From: Bacteroidaceae bacterium
GTDB taxonomy: Bacteria; Bacteroidota; Bacteroidia; Bacteroidales; Bacteroidaceae
Assembly (NCBI GenBank): GCA_017615125.1
Contig: JAGAAS010000029.1
Span: 124,001-188,000, forward strand
DNA: 64,000 nucleotides
Direction of reading: 5' to 3'
Part shown: positions 45,717 through 53,809 of the stretch, in pieces
How the letters are laid out: each line of letters starts with the position of its first letter
How positions within the stretch are numbered: the stretch's first letter is position 1
The notes under the pieces: generated by a model
The model's input: only the letters and a program-made list of their open reading frames with translations
Told to the model about the DNA's origin: nothing
The model's database searches: none
Program-made: the position numbers and the translations under genes

Positions 45717-47333
45717 TTATCTGCCCGTAAACTGCAGGTAATGGAAATCGCAGAGCGAGGTGTCAGGCTCGCTTGCCGTGAAGCGGAGATAAAGGGCGTG
45801 CTTCCCCTTCAGCTTGCGTGCCTTGCGTACTCTCACCTTCAGCTCCGTCATCTCCTGATGCTTGCGCTTGCTTATCTTCACACGCCCGAGAAGAATGCCT
45901 CCCTTCTCCTTCCAAGGGCTGTCGGCAAAGACTTCGATGCGCCCGCTCACGCCCTTCGGCACAACCTGCAGACGAAGCTTTATCCACCGTTTATGGGATA
46001 AAGCGTCGAAGTTGAAGTACTTGTAGCCGACGACAGAGCCGCTGGTGTTGTTGACGACAGGATTGTGATTGATACTCAAGTCATAGACATCTTCCAGAGA
46101 AGTCGGCTCCACGCCGTCTTCAAGGTATTGTGCCTGCACATAGGAACCCGTATAGAGGAAGTTAGGATAGTCGTTCGTAGCTCCTCCGGGACCCGTGTAG
46201 TAGCAAGCGATGCCTGCCGAATAGCGTTGCAGAGGATCAAGCCCCCCGAGCTGAAATCCCTCCGACGTGTACTCTCCTTCCGAGATTACCACTTTTCCTC
46301 CAGGCCCTTCCGTCACATCCACCGTGATGGGAGCCACCATAGCCTGTCGGGCAAACTCATCGGTACCCGACTGCCGATGATAGAACACATACCATTGCCC
46401 TTCTATCTCCGCAATGCTTCCGTGCGTGTTGCCCGTAGGCGTAGCCGTGAAGATAGTTTTTCCCTGCAAGTCGGTATCTCTGGCACGCGCGTCGATAATC
46501 GTTCCGCCGTAGACGAACGGACCGAGAGGAAAGTCGCTGTAGGCGTAGGCAAGCGTGTAGTTCGTATCTTTCAGCCCGAATTCTCCGTCGTAGGTCCAGC
46601 GGCTGTAGATGAACACATACTTATCCTTTATCTTCCGTATGGAAGAAGCCTCGAAGAAGCGGAAGTCCCCCTCCTCGTGCAGATGTGAAATCATCCCCTT
46701 CACGATTTGCGTGCCGGGCTTCACGGTAGCCATCGTCTCGGGATCGAGTTCAGCTCCGAACGACTCCTGGAATCCCCAGTAGCCGTAGACTCGACCGTCG
46801 TCGTCGACGAATACAGCCGGATCGAAGCGGAGCACGCCTTCCGTCTCCTGCGGATTCGTCTTGCTCCAGTTGCAGATGCTGAAAGGCCCGTCGGGACGGT
46901 CTGACTTCGCTACCGTTCCCTGCCTTCCGCCGTTCTGAGTGTTCGGATAGAGGTAGTACGTCTTCTTGCCCGTCTGCGGATCGGTCCTGACAGCCACATC
47001 GGGCGCATACAGCAAGTCGCCTTTCCCTTCGGCGTTGAGCAGATTGCCGTTGGCATCCGTCCTTGACTCAAAGATAACGCCGTCGTAACGCCAGCGGCTC
47101 AGGTCTTCCACAGGAGCCGACCAGACGACTTGATCCAGCCCGCAGTAAGCCGTGCGAAGATTGTCGTGCGAGCCGTAGACGTACACTCGGTACTTCCCCG
47201 GATTGTCGGGATCTTCAAACACATAGGGTTCTCCGTCAGGAATATGCTCCCACAACGGAAGGTAGGGATTCTGCGCACCCAGCGACAGCCCCGTGAGGGC
47301 AAGCAACAAGCAAGCGGTTCTTCTTTTCTTCAT
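45717..47333 (-). CDS. Glycoside hydrolase family 43 protein with C-terminal CBM6-like domain
   Basis: The 538-residue secreted enzyme starts with a signal peptide (MKKRRTACLLLALTGLSLGA). The five-bladed propeller region has GEPYVFEDPDNPG and VYGSHD near residue 40, LYAPDVAV near 110 and RFFEASSIRKI near 220, matching the GH43 aspartate/glutamate sites. Residues after 400 form a jelly-roll-like domain of CBM6 type. Expected to act on arabinose- or xylose-containing plant glycans in the periplasm or at the surface. The ATG at 47331-47333 is set by the signal peptide. Confidence 0.9.
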   Translation of the reverse strand: MKKRRTACLLLALTGLSLGAQNPYLPLWEHIPDGEPYVFEDPDNPGKYRVYVYGSHDNLRTAYCGLDQVVWSAPVEDLSRWRYDGVIFESRTDANGNLLNAEGKGDLLYAPDVAVRTDPQTGKKTYYLYPNTQNGGRQGTVAKSDRPDGPFSICNWSKTNPQETEGVLRFDPAVFVDDDGRVYGYWGFQESFGAELDPETMATVKPGTQIVKGMISHLHEEGDFRFFEASSIRKIKDKYVFIYSRWTYDGEFGLKDTNYTLAYAYSDFPLGPFVYGGTIIDARARDTDLQGKTIFTATPTGNTHGSIAEIEGQWYVFYHRQSGTDEFARQAMVAPITVDVTEGPGGKVVISEGEYTSEGFQLGGLDPLQRYSAGIACYYTGPGGATNDYPNFLYTGSYVQAQYLEDGVEPTSLEDVYDLSINHNPVVNNTSGSVVGYKYFNFDALSHKRWIKLRLQVVPKGVSGRIEVFADSPWKEKGGILLGRVKISKRKHQEMTELKVRVRKARKLKGKHALYLRFTASEPDTSLCDFHYLQFTGR

Positions 47334-47366
47334 GTCGATACTTTTTCGTTTCAGATAATGACGATG

Positions 47367-47397
47367 CAAATATACGATATTCCCAGAACTTTGCAAG
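47367..47397 (-). promoter_or_regulatory. Promoter of the GH43 gene
   Basis: On the minus strand, CTTG (complement of 47394-47397), a 19-nt spacer and TATATTTG (complement of 47367-47374), 33 nt before the ATG. Confidence 0.6.
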
Positions 47398-47485
47398 TTT
47401 TTCAGCCACATTATCTCATCGCCAAGCAGAATCCGGCCCTTCGCTACAGACTCTTCTGGATGGCTGTTTCCGAAGAGGGGTTGCT

Positions 47486-47539
47486 CAACGCGTTGAGCAA
47501 GGTTACCCAACGCGTTGTGCAACGTTACCCAACGCGTTG
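47486..47539 (-). repeat. CAACGCGTTG array, 22-bp period, locus D (3 units)
   Basis: CAACGCGTTG at 47486, 47508 and 47530. Flank CCCCCGAAGTCAAAG at 47545-47559 is identical to locus C; the other flank (CTTCTGGATGGCTGTTTCC, 47452-47470) is a diverged form of the locus B/C tail. It sits 67 nt upstream of the second WYL promoter. Confidence 0.9.
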
Positions 47540-47599
47540 AGCAACCCCCGAAGTCAAAGAAAAAAACTGTATTATTCGTTGTTTTTCATAAAAAAGCCC

Positions 47600-47607
47600 T
47601 ATATTTG
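47600..47607 (+). promoter_or_regulatory. -7 box of the second WYL gene
   Basis: TATATTTG, 20 nt before the ATG, in the sequence context shared with the first WYL gene at 7272. Confidence 0.55.
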
Positions 47608-47627
47608 TGACTGAAATCATACCGCCT

Positions 47628-48536
47628 ATGAAAACGTACACGAAGTTCAAGGAATACATCTGGCTTGTCAACACCATTCACGAAGCCAAATCTATCACGC
47701 TGGCTGAAATAAACCGGAAATGGGTGCTGACGGAGATGAGCGAAGGGGAAAAGATGCCCCGCACCACTTTCTACCGCCACAAGTGCGCTATAGAGGATAT
47801 CTTCGGCATCATCATCGACTGCGACAAGAAGAACGGCAACAAGTATTTCATCAACAACGACGAGGTTTTGGACGAAGAGACGGTACAGAACTGGATGATT
47901 TCCACGCTGAGCGTAGGCAACCTCGTTGAGGAGAGCCAAAGCCTGCACCATCGGATTCTTCTCGAGCACACGCCCTCGGGCGGAGAAAAGCTTCGTCAGG
48001 TCCTCAAGGCGATGAAGGAGAGCCGATGCTTGATGATTACTTACCGACGCTACAGCGCTCCCGCAGGAAGCAGCTTCACGATAGAGCCCTATTGCGTAAA
48101 GCTATTCAGCCAAAGGTGGTATCTGCTGGGAAAGCTCTCCAACGGCTTCTTGGCTACTTTCTCTTTCGACAGAATAGAAAGCATCGATTTGTTGGATTTG
48201 ACGTTTGAGCTGCCGGAAGACTTTGATGCGGCTTTTTATTTCAAGGATAGTTACGGCATTGTGGTAGACAACAAAGCCAAGCTGGAGCGCATCGTTCTTC
48301 GGGCTCATGGATTGGAGAAATACTATCTGCGCGACTTGCCCTTGCACCCTTCTCAACAGGAAATAAACACAAAAGAAGAATATGCCGACTTCGAGCTGAG
48401 ACTTCGTCCTACCACAGAATTCAAGGCAGCCCTGTTGTCGCGAGGACAATGGATAGAGGTTCTTGAGCCCCAGACGCTTGCCGACGAAATCGTCGAATGG
48501 CATCAGAAATCCATCGAACGTTACCAGAAAAAATAG
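47628..48536 (+). CDS. WYL-domain transcriptional regulator, island 2
   Basis: The protein from MKTYTKFKEYIWL is 302 residues. Its N-terminal DNA-binding-like region and the WYL domain (QRWYLLGKL near residue 160) align over the whole length with the protein at 7300; the first 17 residues are identical and so is ALEDIFG-type text (CAIEDIFG). Seven extra codons upstream belong to the promoter region. It heads the second accessory island and is followed 94 nt later by a HIRAN gene whose promoter carries the shared palindrome. It may be autoregulated or cross-regulate island 1, which is inference. Confidence 0.87.
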   Translation: MKTYTKFKEYIWLVNTIHEAKSITLAEINRKWVLTEMSEGEKMPRTTFYRHKCAIEDIFGIIIDCDKKNGNKYFINNDEVLDEETVQNWMISTLSVGNLVEESQSLHHRILLEHTPSGGEKLRQVLKAMKESRCLMITYRRYSAPAGSSFTIEPYCVKLFSQRWYLLGKLSNGFLATFSFDRIESIDLLDLTFELPEDFDAAFYFKDSYGIVVDNKAKLERIVLRAHGLEKYYLRDLPLHPSQQEINTKEEYADFELRLRPTTEFKAALLSRGQWIEVLEPQTLADEIVEWHQKSIERYQKK

Positions 48537-48554
48537 GTAAAAAAATCCTTCATC

Positions 48555-48590
48555 TGTTCCATGATTTGAAACATCCCCTCCTTTACTTTG
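48555..48590 (+). promoter_or_regulatory. Promoter of the HIRAN gene with palindromic operator
   Basis: Palindrome TGTTCCA-TGATT-TGAAACA (48555-48573), a 9-nt spacer, then the -7-like box TTACTTTG (48583-48590). Same design and spacing as 9014-9049 and 10615-10650. Confidence 0.6.
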
Positions 48591-48630
48591 CACTCGAAAC
48601 AGTTTTATTAACCAAACAAAGTAAAGAATT

Positions 48631-48978
48631 ATGGAAACAAAGAAGAAGTTTTTTATGTCTTGCTGTGTGGCAGGAAAGAAGTATCACGATGCAGACGAAG
48701 TGTGGGATAAGCTGAAAGTAGGAACCTTGCTCCAACTGCAGCGCGATCTTGACAACCGTTTTGACCCCGATGCTGTAGCGGTAATGTTTCACGACGAAGA
48801 AACAAACGAAGACTATTGCTTAGGCTACATTCCTCAAGAAGTCAATAAGCATTTCTCCGCAATCCTTGAAATGGGCTGGACAGATGTTTTCGAGTGCCGC
48901 ATCAGCAGAACAAGACTTGATATTCTTCCCGAGGCTCAAATTCAAATGACTATCAAGATAAAAAGAAACGTTGCGTAA
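48631..48978 (+). CDS. HIRAN-domain protein
   Basis: The 115-residue protein is almost only a HIRAN domain: FMSCCVAGKKYHDADEVWDKL, then LDNRFDPDAVAVMF and YCLGYIPQEVNKHFSAIL, the usual core. HIRAN domains recognise 3' DNA ends or damaged DNA and are fused to helicases such as HLTF; free-standing forms occur in bacterial islands. It is cytoplasmic. Its promoter carries the palindrome shared with island 1. Confidence 0.85.
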   Translation: METKKKFFMSCCVAGKKYHDADEVWDKLKVGTLLQLQRDLDNRFDPDAVAVMFHDEETNEDYCLGYIPQEVNKHFSAILEMGWTDVFECRISRTRLDILPEAQIQMTIKIKRNVA

Positions 48979-49057
48979 CTATCTCAATAGCACCTATCTT
49001 GCAATCAACCCACAAACGAACAAGATAGGCTCCAAAAACCGCAAGGTGATAGGCAAA

Positions 49058-49348
49058 ATGAACTACGAATTGAACTACGACAAGCTGCGCGGGATGATTG
49101 CTCGCTGCCAATGGACATTTGCCAAAACGATGCCCTTTGCGCCACATGAGTACATCGTCAGAGGCAAATGCCCGCTTACAGAAGAAGAATTTCTATACTT
49201 CGTAGATATGCAGCGCCGCTTTGGGAAAGAAGAGAGGTGGGGAAGATACAACTTTCCCTACCTCTATATCGATGACTATAAATACTGGACGATGGGAGCA
49301 CCATACGAGGAAACAACCGTTATCAATCGGGCAAGAGTAAATACGTAA
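49058..49348 (+). CDS. Conserved hypothetical protein, 96 aa
   Basis: The product begins MNYELNYDKLRGMIARCQW and is rich in aromatic residues (APHEYIVRGKCPLTEEEF, YNFPYLYIDDYKYWTMG). The ATG at 49058 fits this conserved-looking start; a 29-codon upstream extension would overlap the HIRAN gene end. I recall similar proteins in Bacteroidales accessory regions but no function. No membrane segment. It lies 79 nt after the HIRAN gene and may share its transcript. Confidence 0.7.
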   Translation: MNYELNYDKLRGMIARCQWTFAKTMPFAPHEYIVRGKCPLTEEEFLYFVDMQRRFGKEERWGRYNFPYLYIDDYKYWTMGAPYEETTVINRARVNT

Positions 49349-49388
49349 AGAAAAAGAAGATAACCATATAACTATTGAAAAAAATCAC

Positions 49389-49396
49389 TATCTTTG
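49389..49396 (+). promoter_or_regulatory. -7 box of the Sel1-repeat gene
   Basis: TATCTTTG, 43 nt before the ATG. No well-spaced -33 box. Confidence 0.45.
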
Positions 49397-49437
49397 TAGG
49401 TAGAAATACCACATTAAAACCATAAAAACAAAAAAGC

Positions 49438-49983
49438 ATGAAAAAAGAAACAACCACTCTAAATATAGTTAAAGGGAAAACAATTGAAATTCCCGTCAAT
49501 TATCAGCACTTTATCCTTGATTATTCTTCTACTCCTGAAGGACACGGATATGCGAAAGAAGATGTTATTTACATCCTTGATTGCCTCAAAAACGGAAATC
49601 TTGAAGACTTGGATTTAGATGGCAATCTAATGAACGACATTGGAACGTTCTTCGATGATGGTGTGTGCGTGCAACCAGACATTGAAAAAGCCGTTTATTG
49701 GTACGAGCAAGCTATAGAAAATGGCAACGACCTTGCCCGAAGCAATCTCGCAGACATACTGCGCAAAGGAAGTCAAGGCTATCCCAAGGACTTGCGACGC
49801 GCATTTGACTTGTACAAAGAGTGCGGATTACCTTATGCCCACTATCGCGTAGGAGAATTCTACGAACACGGCTGGGGAGTAGAACAAGACTTGGAAGCAG
49901 CCAAAGCCTACTATAGGCAGGCTTATAAAGAAGGACACGGATTAGCAAGGAAGAAACTGAACGAGTGGAACTTCTTGGAATAG
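49438..49983 (+). CDS. Sel1-repeat protein
   Basis: The 181-residue protein has an N-terminal part without known fold (residues 1-60) followed by Sel1-like (TPR-related) helical repeats: GVCVQPDIEKAVYWYEQAIENG, split as GVCVQPDIEKAVYWYE and QAIENG, then FDLYKECGLPYAHYRVGEF and GWGVEQDLEAAKAYYRQA. Sel1 repeats mediate protein-protein contacts. No signal peptide, so cytoplasmic. It is the gene before the ADP-ribosylglycohydrolase operon, separated by 84 nt. Confidence 0.85.
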   Translation: MKKETTTLNIVKGKTIEIPVNYQHFILDYSSTPEGHGYAKEDVIYILDCLKNGNLEDLDLDGNLMNDIGTFFDDGVCVQPDIEKAVYWYEQAIENGNDLARSNLADILRKGSQGYPKDLRRAFDLYKECGLPYAHYRVGEFYEHGWGVEQDLEAAKAYYRQAYKEGHGLARKKLNEWNFLE

Positions 49984-50067
49984 AGTCTTGTTTTTCCAAC
50001 AATCGCATAAGCTATTCGTCAAAGACGTAGAATCATTTCGTGAACATCGAAAGAGTTTTTTATAAAC

Positions 50068-51312
50068 ATGGATGAAACAAATAGGAAACAAGACCTCGTT
50101 CGTGGCTCATTGATAGGAGGCGCAGCTGGGGATGCTCTGGGTTATCCCGTAGAGTTTATGTCTTGGCAAGAGATAAAGAACAGATATGGGAACAAAGGTA
50201 TTACCAAATACGAACTCACCAATGGTGTGGCACAGATTAGTGACGACACTCAGATGACTCTTTTCACAGCAAATGGTATGATGATGGGGTTGACACGAGG
50301 GTATTTGCGGGGAATTGGTGGAGAACCTCAGTTTTATGTACAATACGCATATCAAGATTGGTATAATACTCAAACAGACAGTTACCATAATCATATTGAC
50401 AAGGAAGGCAAGTATAAGCCTTTTGGTTATTCTTGGCTAAATGGAATACCTGAACTATATTCCCGCCGAGCACCAGGAAACACTTGTTTGTCGGCCATCA
50501 AAGAATTCATCACTAATCATCAGACACCTCAGAACAACAGCAAAGGATGTGGAGGAGTGATGCGAGTAGCACCTTGGCCTCTGTTCTGCGCTTGTCATGA
50601 AATCAGATATTCTATAGAGGAAATAGATGTTGCAGGAGGCGAAATAGCCCGTCTGACACACAAGCATCCTTTGGGCTGGATGCCGGCAATTGTTCTATCA
50701 CACATTCTCTATCGTCTCGTGAAGGAAGAAAGGCTTTCTTCTTTCTCTACAGAAGCCTTGAGAAACACTTTTGCAGAAATCGTTGAAGAAGCATTAATGA
50801 TGTTGCCCAAGTTAATAGTGCTAAACAATGTGTCAGAATTGACTTGGGATAAGCAGCAAACATTGGATGAAGCTTTCCATAAAGACATCAACTATTTCAT
50901 CAAACTAATTATTAAAGCGCTCTCGCTCGCTAAAAACGAATCGAGTGATTTGGAAAACATTAGACTGCTTGGTGAGGGCTGGGTTGGCGAAGAAGCTTTG
51001 GCTATAGCCATTTATGCCGTTGCCCGCCATATAGATAGCTTTGAAGACGCGCTGATTGCTGCTGTCAATCATGATGGGGATAGCGACTCAACAGGATCAA
51101 TAGCAGGAAACATTATTGGAGCTGTTGTGGGATACGAAGCCATTCCTATACATTTCAAGCGGCATCTCGAAATCCGCGAAGTCATTCTCTCTTTAGCAGA
51201 CGACCTTCACCAAGGTTGCATCATTAGTGAATACAGGCCTATAGAGACTCCAGAACAAAAACAATGGTTAGAACGCTATTATGAGATGATGCCTGCATTT
51301 GAGATTTCCTAA
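50068..51312 (+). CDS. ADP-ribosylglycohydrolase-family protein
   Basis: The 414-residue protein has the ADP-ribosylglycohydrolase signatures: GAAGDALGYPVEF at residues 17-29, ISDDTQMTLF near 67 and NHDGDSDSTGSIAGNIIGA near 330, which supply the acidic metal ligands. Family members remove ADP-ribose from proteins or nucleic acids (DraG, ARH types). Residues appear complete, so it is likely active. It heads a run of five genes on the same strand with 4-29 nt gaps. In this setting it may reverse ADP-ribosylation by a toxin or regulator, not seen in the window; the Fic protein at 54506 is an AMPylator family, not an ADP-ribosyltransferase. Confidence 0.88.
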   Translation: MDETNRKQDLVRGSLIGGAAGDALGYPVEFMSWQEIKNRYGNKGITKYELTNGVAQISDDTQMTLFTANGMMMGLTRGYLRGIGGEPQFYVQYAYQDWYNTQTDSYHNHIDKEGKYKPFGYSWLNGIPELYSRRAPGNTCLSAIKEFITNHQTPQNNSKGCGGVMRVAPWPLFCACHEIRYSIEEIDVAGGEIARLTHKHPLGWMPAIVLSHILYRLVKEERLSSFSTEALRNTFAEIVEEALMMLPKLIVLNNVSELTWDKQQTLDEAFHKDINYFIKLIIKALSLAKNESSDLENIRLLGEGWVGEEALAIAIYAVARHIDSFEDALIAAVNHDGDSDSTGSIAGNIIGAVVGYEAIPIHFKRHLEIREVILSLADDLHQGCIISEYRPIETPEQKQWLERYYEMMPAFEIS

Positions 51313-51334
51313 CAATTAACACCCACATCGTTTT

Positions 51335-51967
51335 ATGGCAAAGAAAAAATATCTTCCTGATTTTTATGTTCCCACAGCAGAAGAAGTTAAAAAATTCATT
51401 GTTCGTCCGTATAGCGATAATCCATTAGTAGGTAACAAGAAGGACGACGCTCTTTTCAAGTTGTTTAGAGATTTAATCCCCGAAAACAAGAATATTCAGG
51501 ACATCATTATCAAATGCTCTACCTTAAACGCATTGGCTAGTACAAATGTAATTGAGATTCAGTATATAGCCGAGCATATTCTGATGCTCAACATTGATGA
51601 AAGATTAAAAAGGGGAGATCTATCATTAGTGGACGATATCGGCAAAAAGATTAATGTAGGAAACTCAAAACAAAGGTCTCATTATTCATTTGCCTCAAAG
51701 TATTGTTGCTTTCATCAACCCCAATTATATTCCATCTATGATCATTACGTTGCTTTGGTCTTAATGGAATTACAAGAGAGAGATAAATTTGGCGATTTTA
51801 AACATGGGGGCTTGAAAAAGTATGAATGCTATATGAAAGCTCTCGAAGATTTTCGCAAGCATTATGGTCTCCCTGAAAATGAGTTCAGCAAAAAAGACTT
51901 AGATAAGTATCTTTGGTTGTTTGGTAAAGAGTGCGTTAGTGAGTATAACATAAGAATAAATAAATAG
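51335..51967 (+). CDS. Hypothetical protein, paralogue A1 (210 aa)
   Basis: I do not recognise a named family. It is related to residues 1-205 of the protein at 52336: IIIKCSTLNALASTNVIEI matches ILIKCSSLNDFYSTNIFDI; LNIDERLKRGDLSLVDDI matches LNIDERLERGDYSLVDEI; and SFASKYCCFHQPQLYSIYDHYV matches SFATKYCSHHQPEKYAIYDNYV (shown split in shorter motifs: SFASKYCCFHQP, YSIYDHYV). It is helical, with no membrane segment. The all-helical layout with a KYC...HQP...IYD motif recalls helix-hairpin-helix glycosylase-like folds but I would not assign that. Second gene of the ADP-ribosylglycohydrolase operon. Confidence 0.65.
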   Translation: MAKKKYLPDFYVPTAEEVKKFIVRPYSDNPLVGNKKDDALFKLFRDLIPENKNIQDIIIKCSTLNALASTNVIEIQYIAEHILMLNIDERLKRGDLSLVDDIGKKINVGNSKQRSHYSFASKYCCFHQPQLYSIYDHYVALVLMELQERDKFGDFKHGGLKKYECYMKALEDFRKHYGLPENEFSKKDLDKYLWLFGKECVSEYNIRINK

Positions 51968-51996
51968 TAGTCCCTTGAGGATCAAAGAAACAGAAG

Positions 51997-52320
51997 ATGA
52001 TTATTGAGCAACGCTATTTAGGACAGGAAGAACTTAAGTATGTTTATGAATCTGCTACAAAACGGATGGAGTGTCACCCTGAAATAGCAGAGAAATATAG
52101 AAGGATAATAGAACAATCGCCTTTCTATAATGATAGGGATGAAGCAATAAAAGTTGCCGAGGCTATATGTAAAAGCGATGGTTCTAGGTGCCAAGTGTGG
52201 GCAAAGGTTGGCAAAGATAAAGAGCACTACTACATTGAAGATTATTATATCGTATCAAATGACTACAAGATAATTATAGCAGCGGAATACATAGGGATGG
52301 AACAAATTTTCATTGATTAG
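51997..52320 (+). CDS. Hypothetical protein, 107 aa
   Basis: A short, AT-rich gene between the two paralogues. It begins MIIEQRYLGQEELKYVYESA and ends in beta-strand-like YYIEDYYIVSNDYKIIIAAEYIG (written in parts: YYIEDYYIVS, KIIIAAEYIG). No known domain, signal peptide or membrane helix. Size and setting are like an immunity or antitoxin protein, but there is no direct support. Gaps of 29 and 15 nt to its neighbours indicate the same transcript. Confidence 0.55.
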   Translation: MIIEQRYLGQEELKYVYESATKRMECHPEIAEKYRRIIEQSPFYNDRDEAIKVAEAICKSDGSRCQVWAKVGKDKEHYYIEDYYIVSNDYKIIIAAEYIGMEQIFID

Positions 52321-52335
52321 AATAGTGCAAAAGAC

Positions 52336-53235
52336 ATGAAAGTGTATATGAATAAGAAAGATTTGCCACAGGGTTATATACCATCTGTTAAGGAGGCGGA
52401 ATGGTTCCTAAATTATTGGAAAGAACTTCTTAGTTATTCCAATCATGAAAGTTCTTTGAATAAACTTTTCAAAAAGTTATGTGCAAAGAATGACAATATT
52501 GAAGATATCCTCATCAAATGCTCTTCTTTAAATGACTTCTATAGTACGAATATCTTTGACATTCATACTGTTGCTCAGCATATTTTGTCGCTAAATATTG
52601 ACGAACGATTAGAGAGAGGTGACTATTCTTTGGTGGATGAAATTGCACATGTTGAAGTTAATGGAAAAGATCATTTCTTCTATTCCTTTGCAACAAAGTA
52701 TTGCAGTCACCATCAGCCAGAGAAATATGCTATTTATGACAATTATGTTGAAAAAGTCCTCATCTCGATGAATAAAAGGAAACCTTTTACAAATTTTAAG
52801 CGAGAAGACCTGAAAGATTATAGCAAATACATGAGTGTGATCAGAGCGTTTCAGCAACGTTTTGGGTTGGTGCAATACACCATTAAGCAATTAGACCAGT
52901 ATCTCTGGCAATTAGGAAAATGGTACTTCAACAACTATGGCCTGATTTATAAGTACTACAATAGAGAAGACGAAAATCCATACCCTGTGGACGACGTTCG
53001 CAATAAGTTTTGGTATGGAGAGATGATGTTTGTAACCAATGTTGTCAAAAGTCCTCACCAATCTGTTGGCTATTGGAAAGAAGAAGGCAAGAAATGTCTT
53101 AAAGATGCGAATGATGATATTCGTAAACTAGCAGCAAGGCTTACTCCAGAACAATTCGGGGTTGTTGTCTACATCTCTTCTTTATTTGGCAAAGGGTGCC
53201 CTTATGATGGCCAAGAATGGATTTTAGAATATTAA
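52336..53235 (+). CDS. Hypothetical protein, paralogue A2 with extra C-terminal domain (299 aa)
   Basis: Residues about 10-205 are homologous to the 210-aa protein at 51335 (shared motifs LNIDERL, SFA[ST]KYC, HQP, IYD, LDQYLW/LDKYLW). The additional 95 residues (DVRNKFWYGEMMFVTNVV, then ARLTPEQFGVVVYISSLFGKG) form a separate domain I do not recognise. A duplicated gene in which one copy has lost or gained a domain suggests partner proteins of one function. It is 15 nt after the 107-aa gene and 4 nt before the next gene. Confidence 0.65.
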   Translation: MKVYMNKKDLPQGYIPSVKEAEWFLNYWKELLSYSNHESSLNKLFKKLCAKNDNIEDILIKCSSLNDFYSTNIFDIHTVAQHILSLNIDERLERGDYSLVDEIAHVEVNGKDHFFYSFATKYCSHHQPEKYAIYDNYVEKVLISMNKRKPFTNFKREDLKDYSKYMSVIRAFQQRFGLVQYTIKQLDQYLWQLGKWYFNNYGLIYKYYNREDENPYPVDDVRNKFWYGEMMFVTNVVKSPHQSVGYWKEEGKKCLKDANDDIRKLAARLTPEQFGVVVYISSLFGKGCPYDGQEWILEY

Positions 53236-53239
53236 TGAT

Positions 53240-53767
53240 ATGGGCGTTTGTGTTGAAGGTTTGATAAGAAACGACTTCTATGATTTTGACAACATAGAAG
53301 TTGTAGAGGCAGAGCTAAATCGAGCCTCGAAATGTCTCAATGACTACTTCCACTTAGAGGGTGAAGATGTATATTATCCTGAAGGCTTAGATTGTAACGA
53401 CTATCAAGTGTATAGTGACACTCACCATATGTTTCGTATGATCTTGAAAAAAGGCTATTGGCATGTAAGCCCTGCCTACAGGTATCACCAGCTTTTTTCT
53501 CCACCTCTCTTCGTAAGAAAAGGTTTTTACGATGTTGCAAAGGCTTTAGGGAAAAAAGAAATATGGTATTGCGACGAATTCCGTTTGGATAATTCTGGAG
53601 ATAAAAATTGGGATTATGATACGCAATCGTTTGAAGAGTGGCTTGATTATATTCATTCCACCTATGGTATAATAAAAGAGTTTCCTGTTGATGAAATTAT
53701 GTCGTTTAAAGAAATGTGGTTCCCTGCTGATCCTGTTTATCATGACAGCTTCATGGACTTGGAATGA
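53240..53767 (+). CDS. Hypothetical protein, 175 aa, immunity-like
   Basis: Begins MGVCVEGLIRNDFYDFDN; acidic and aromatic (YYPEGLDCNDYQVYSDTHHMF, in parts YYPEGLDCNDY and SDTHHMF; GYWHVSPAYRYHQLF; EEWLDYIHSTYG). Small acidic single-domain proteins with this composition are typical of polymorphic-toxin immunity proteins, but no family is recognised and no toxin is adjacent. It starts 4 nt after the previous stop and is followed by the terminator at 53810, ending the five-gene operon. Confidence 0.55.
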   Translation: MGVCVEGLIRNDFYDFDNIEVVEAELNRASKCLNDYFHLEGEDVYYPEGLDCNDYQVYSDTHHMFRMILKKGYWHVSPAYRYHQLFSPPLFVRKGFYDVAKALGKKEIWYCDEFRLDNSGDKNWDYDTQSFEEWLDYIHSTYGIIKEFPVDEIMSFKEMWFPADPVYHDSFMDLE

Positions 53768-53809
53768 TAGGAAAAAGAAGCTCTATGCAATGAGACGACT
53801 ATTAAAAGG

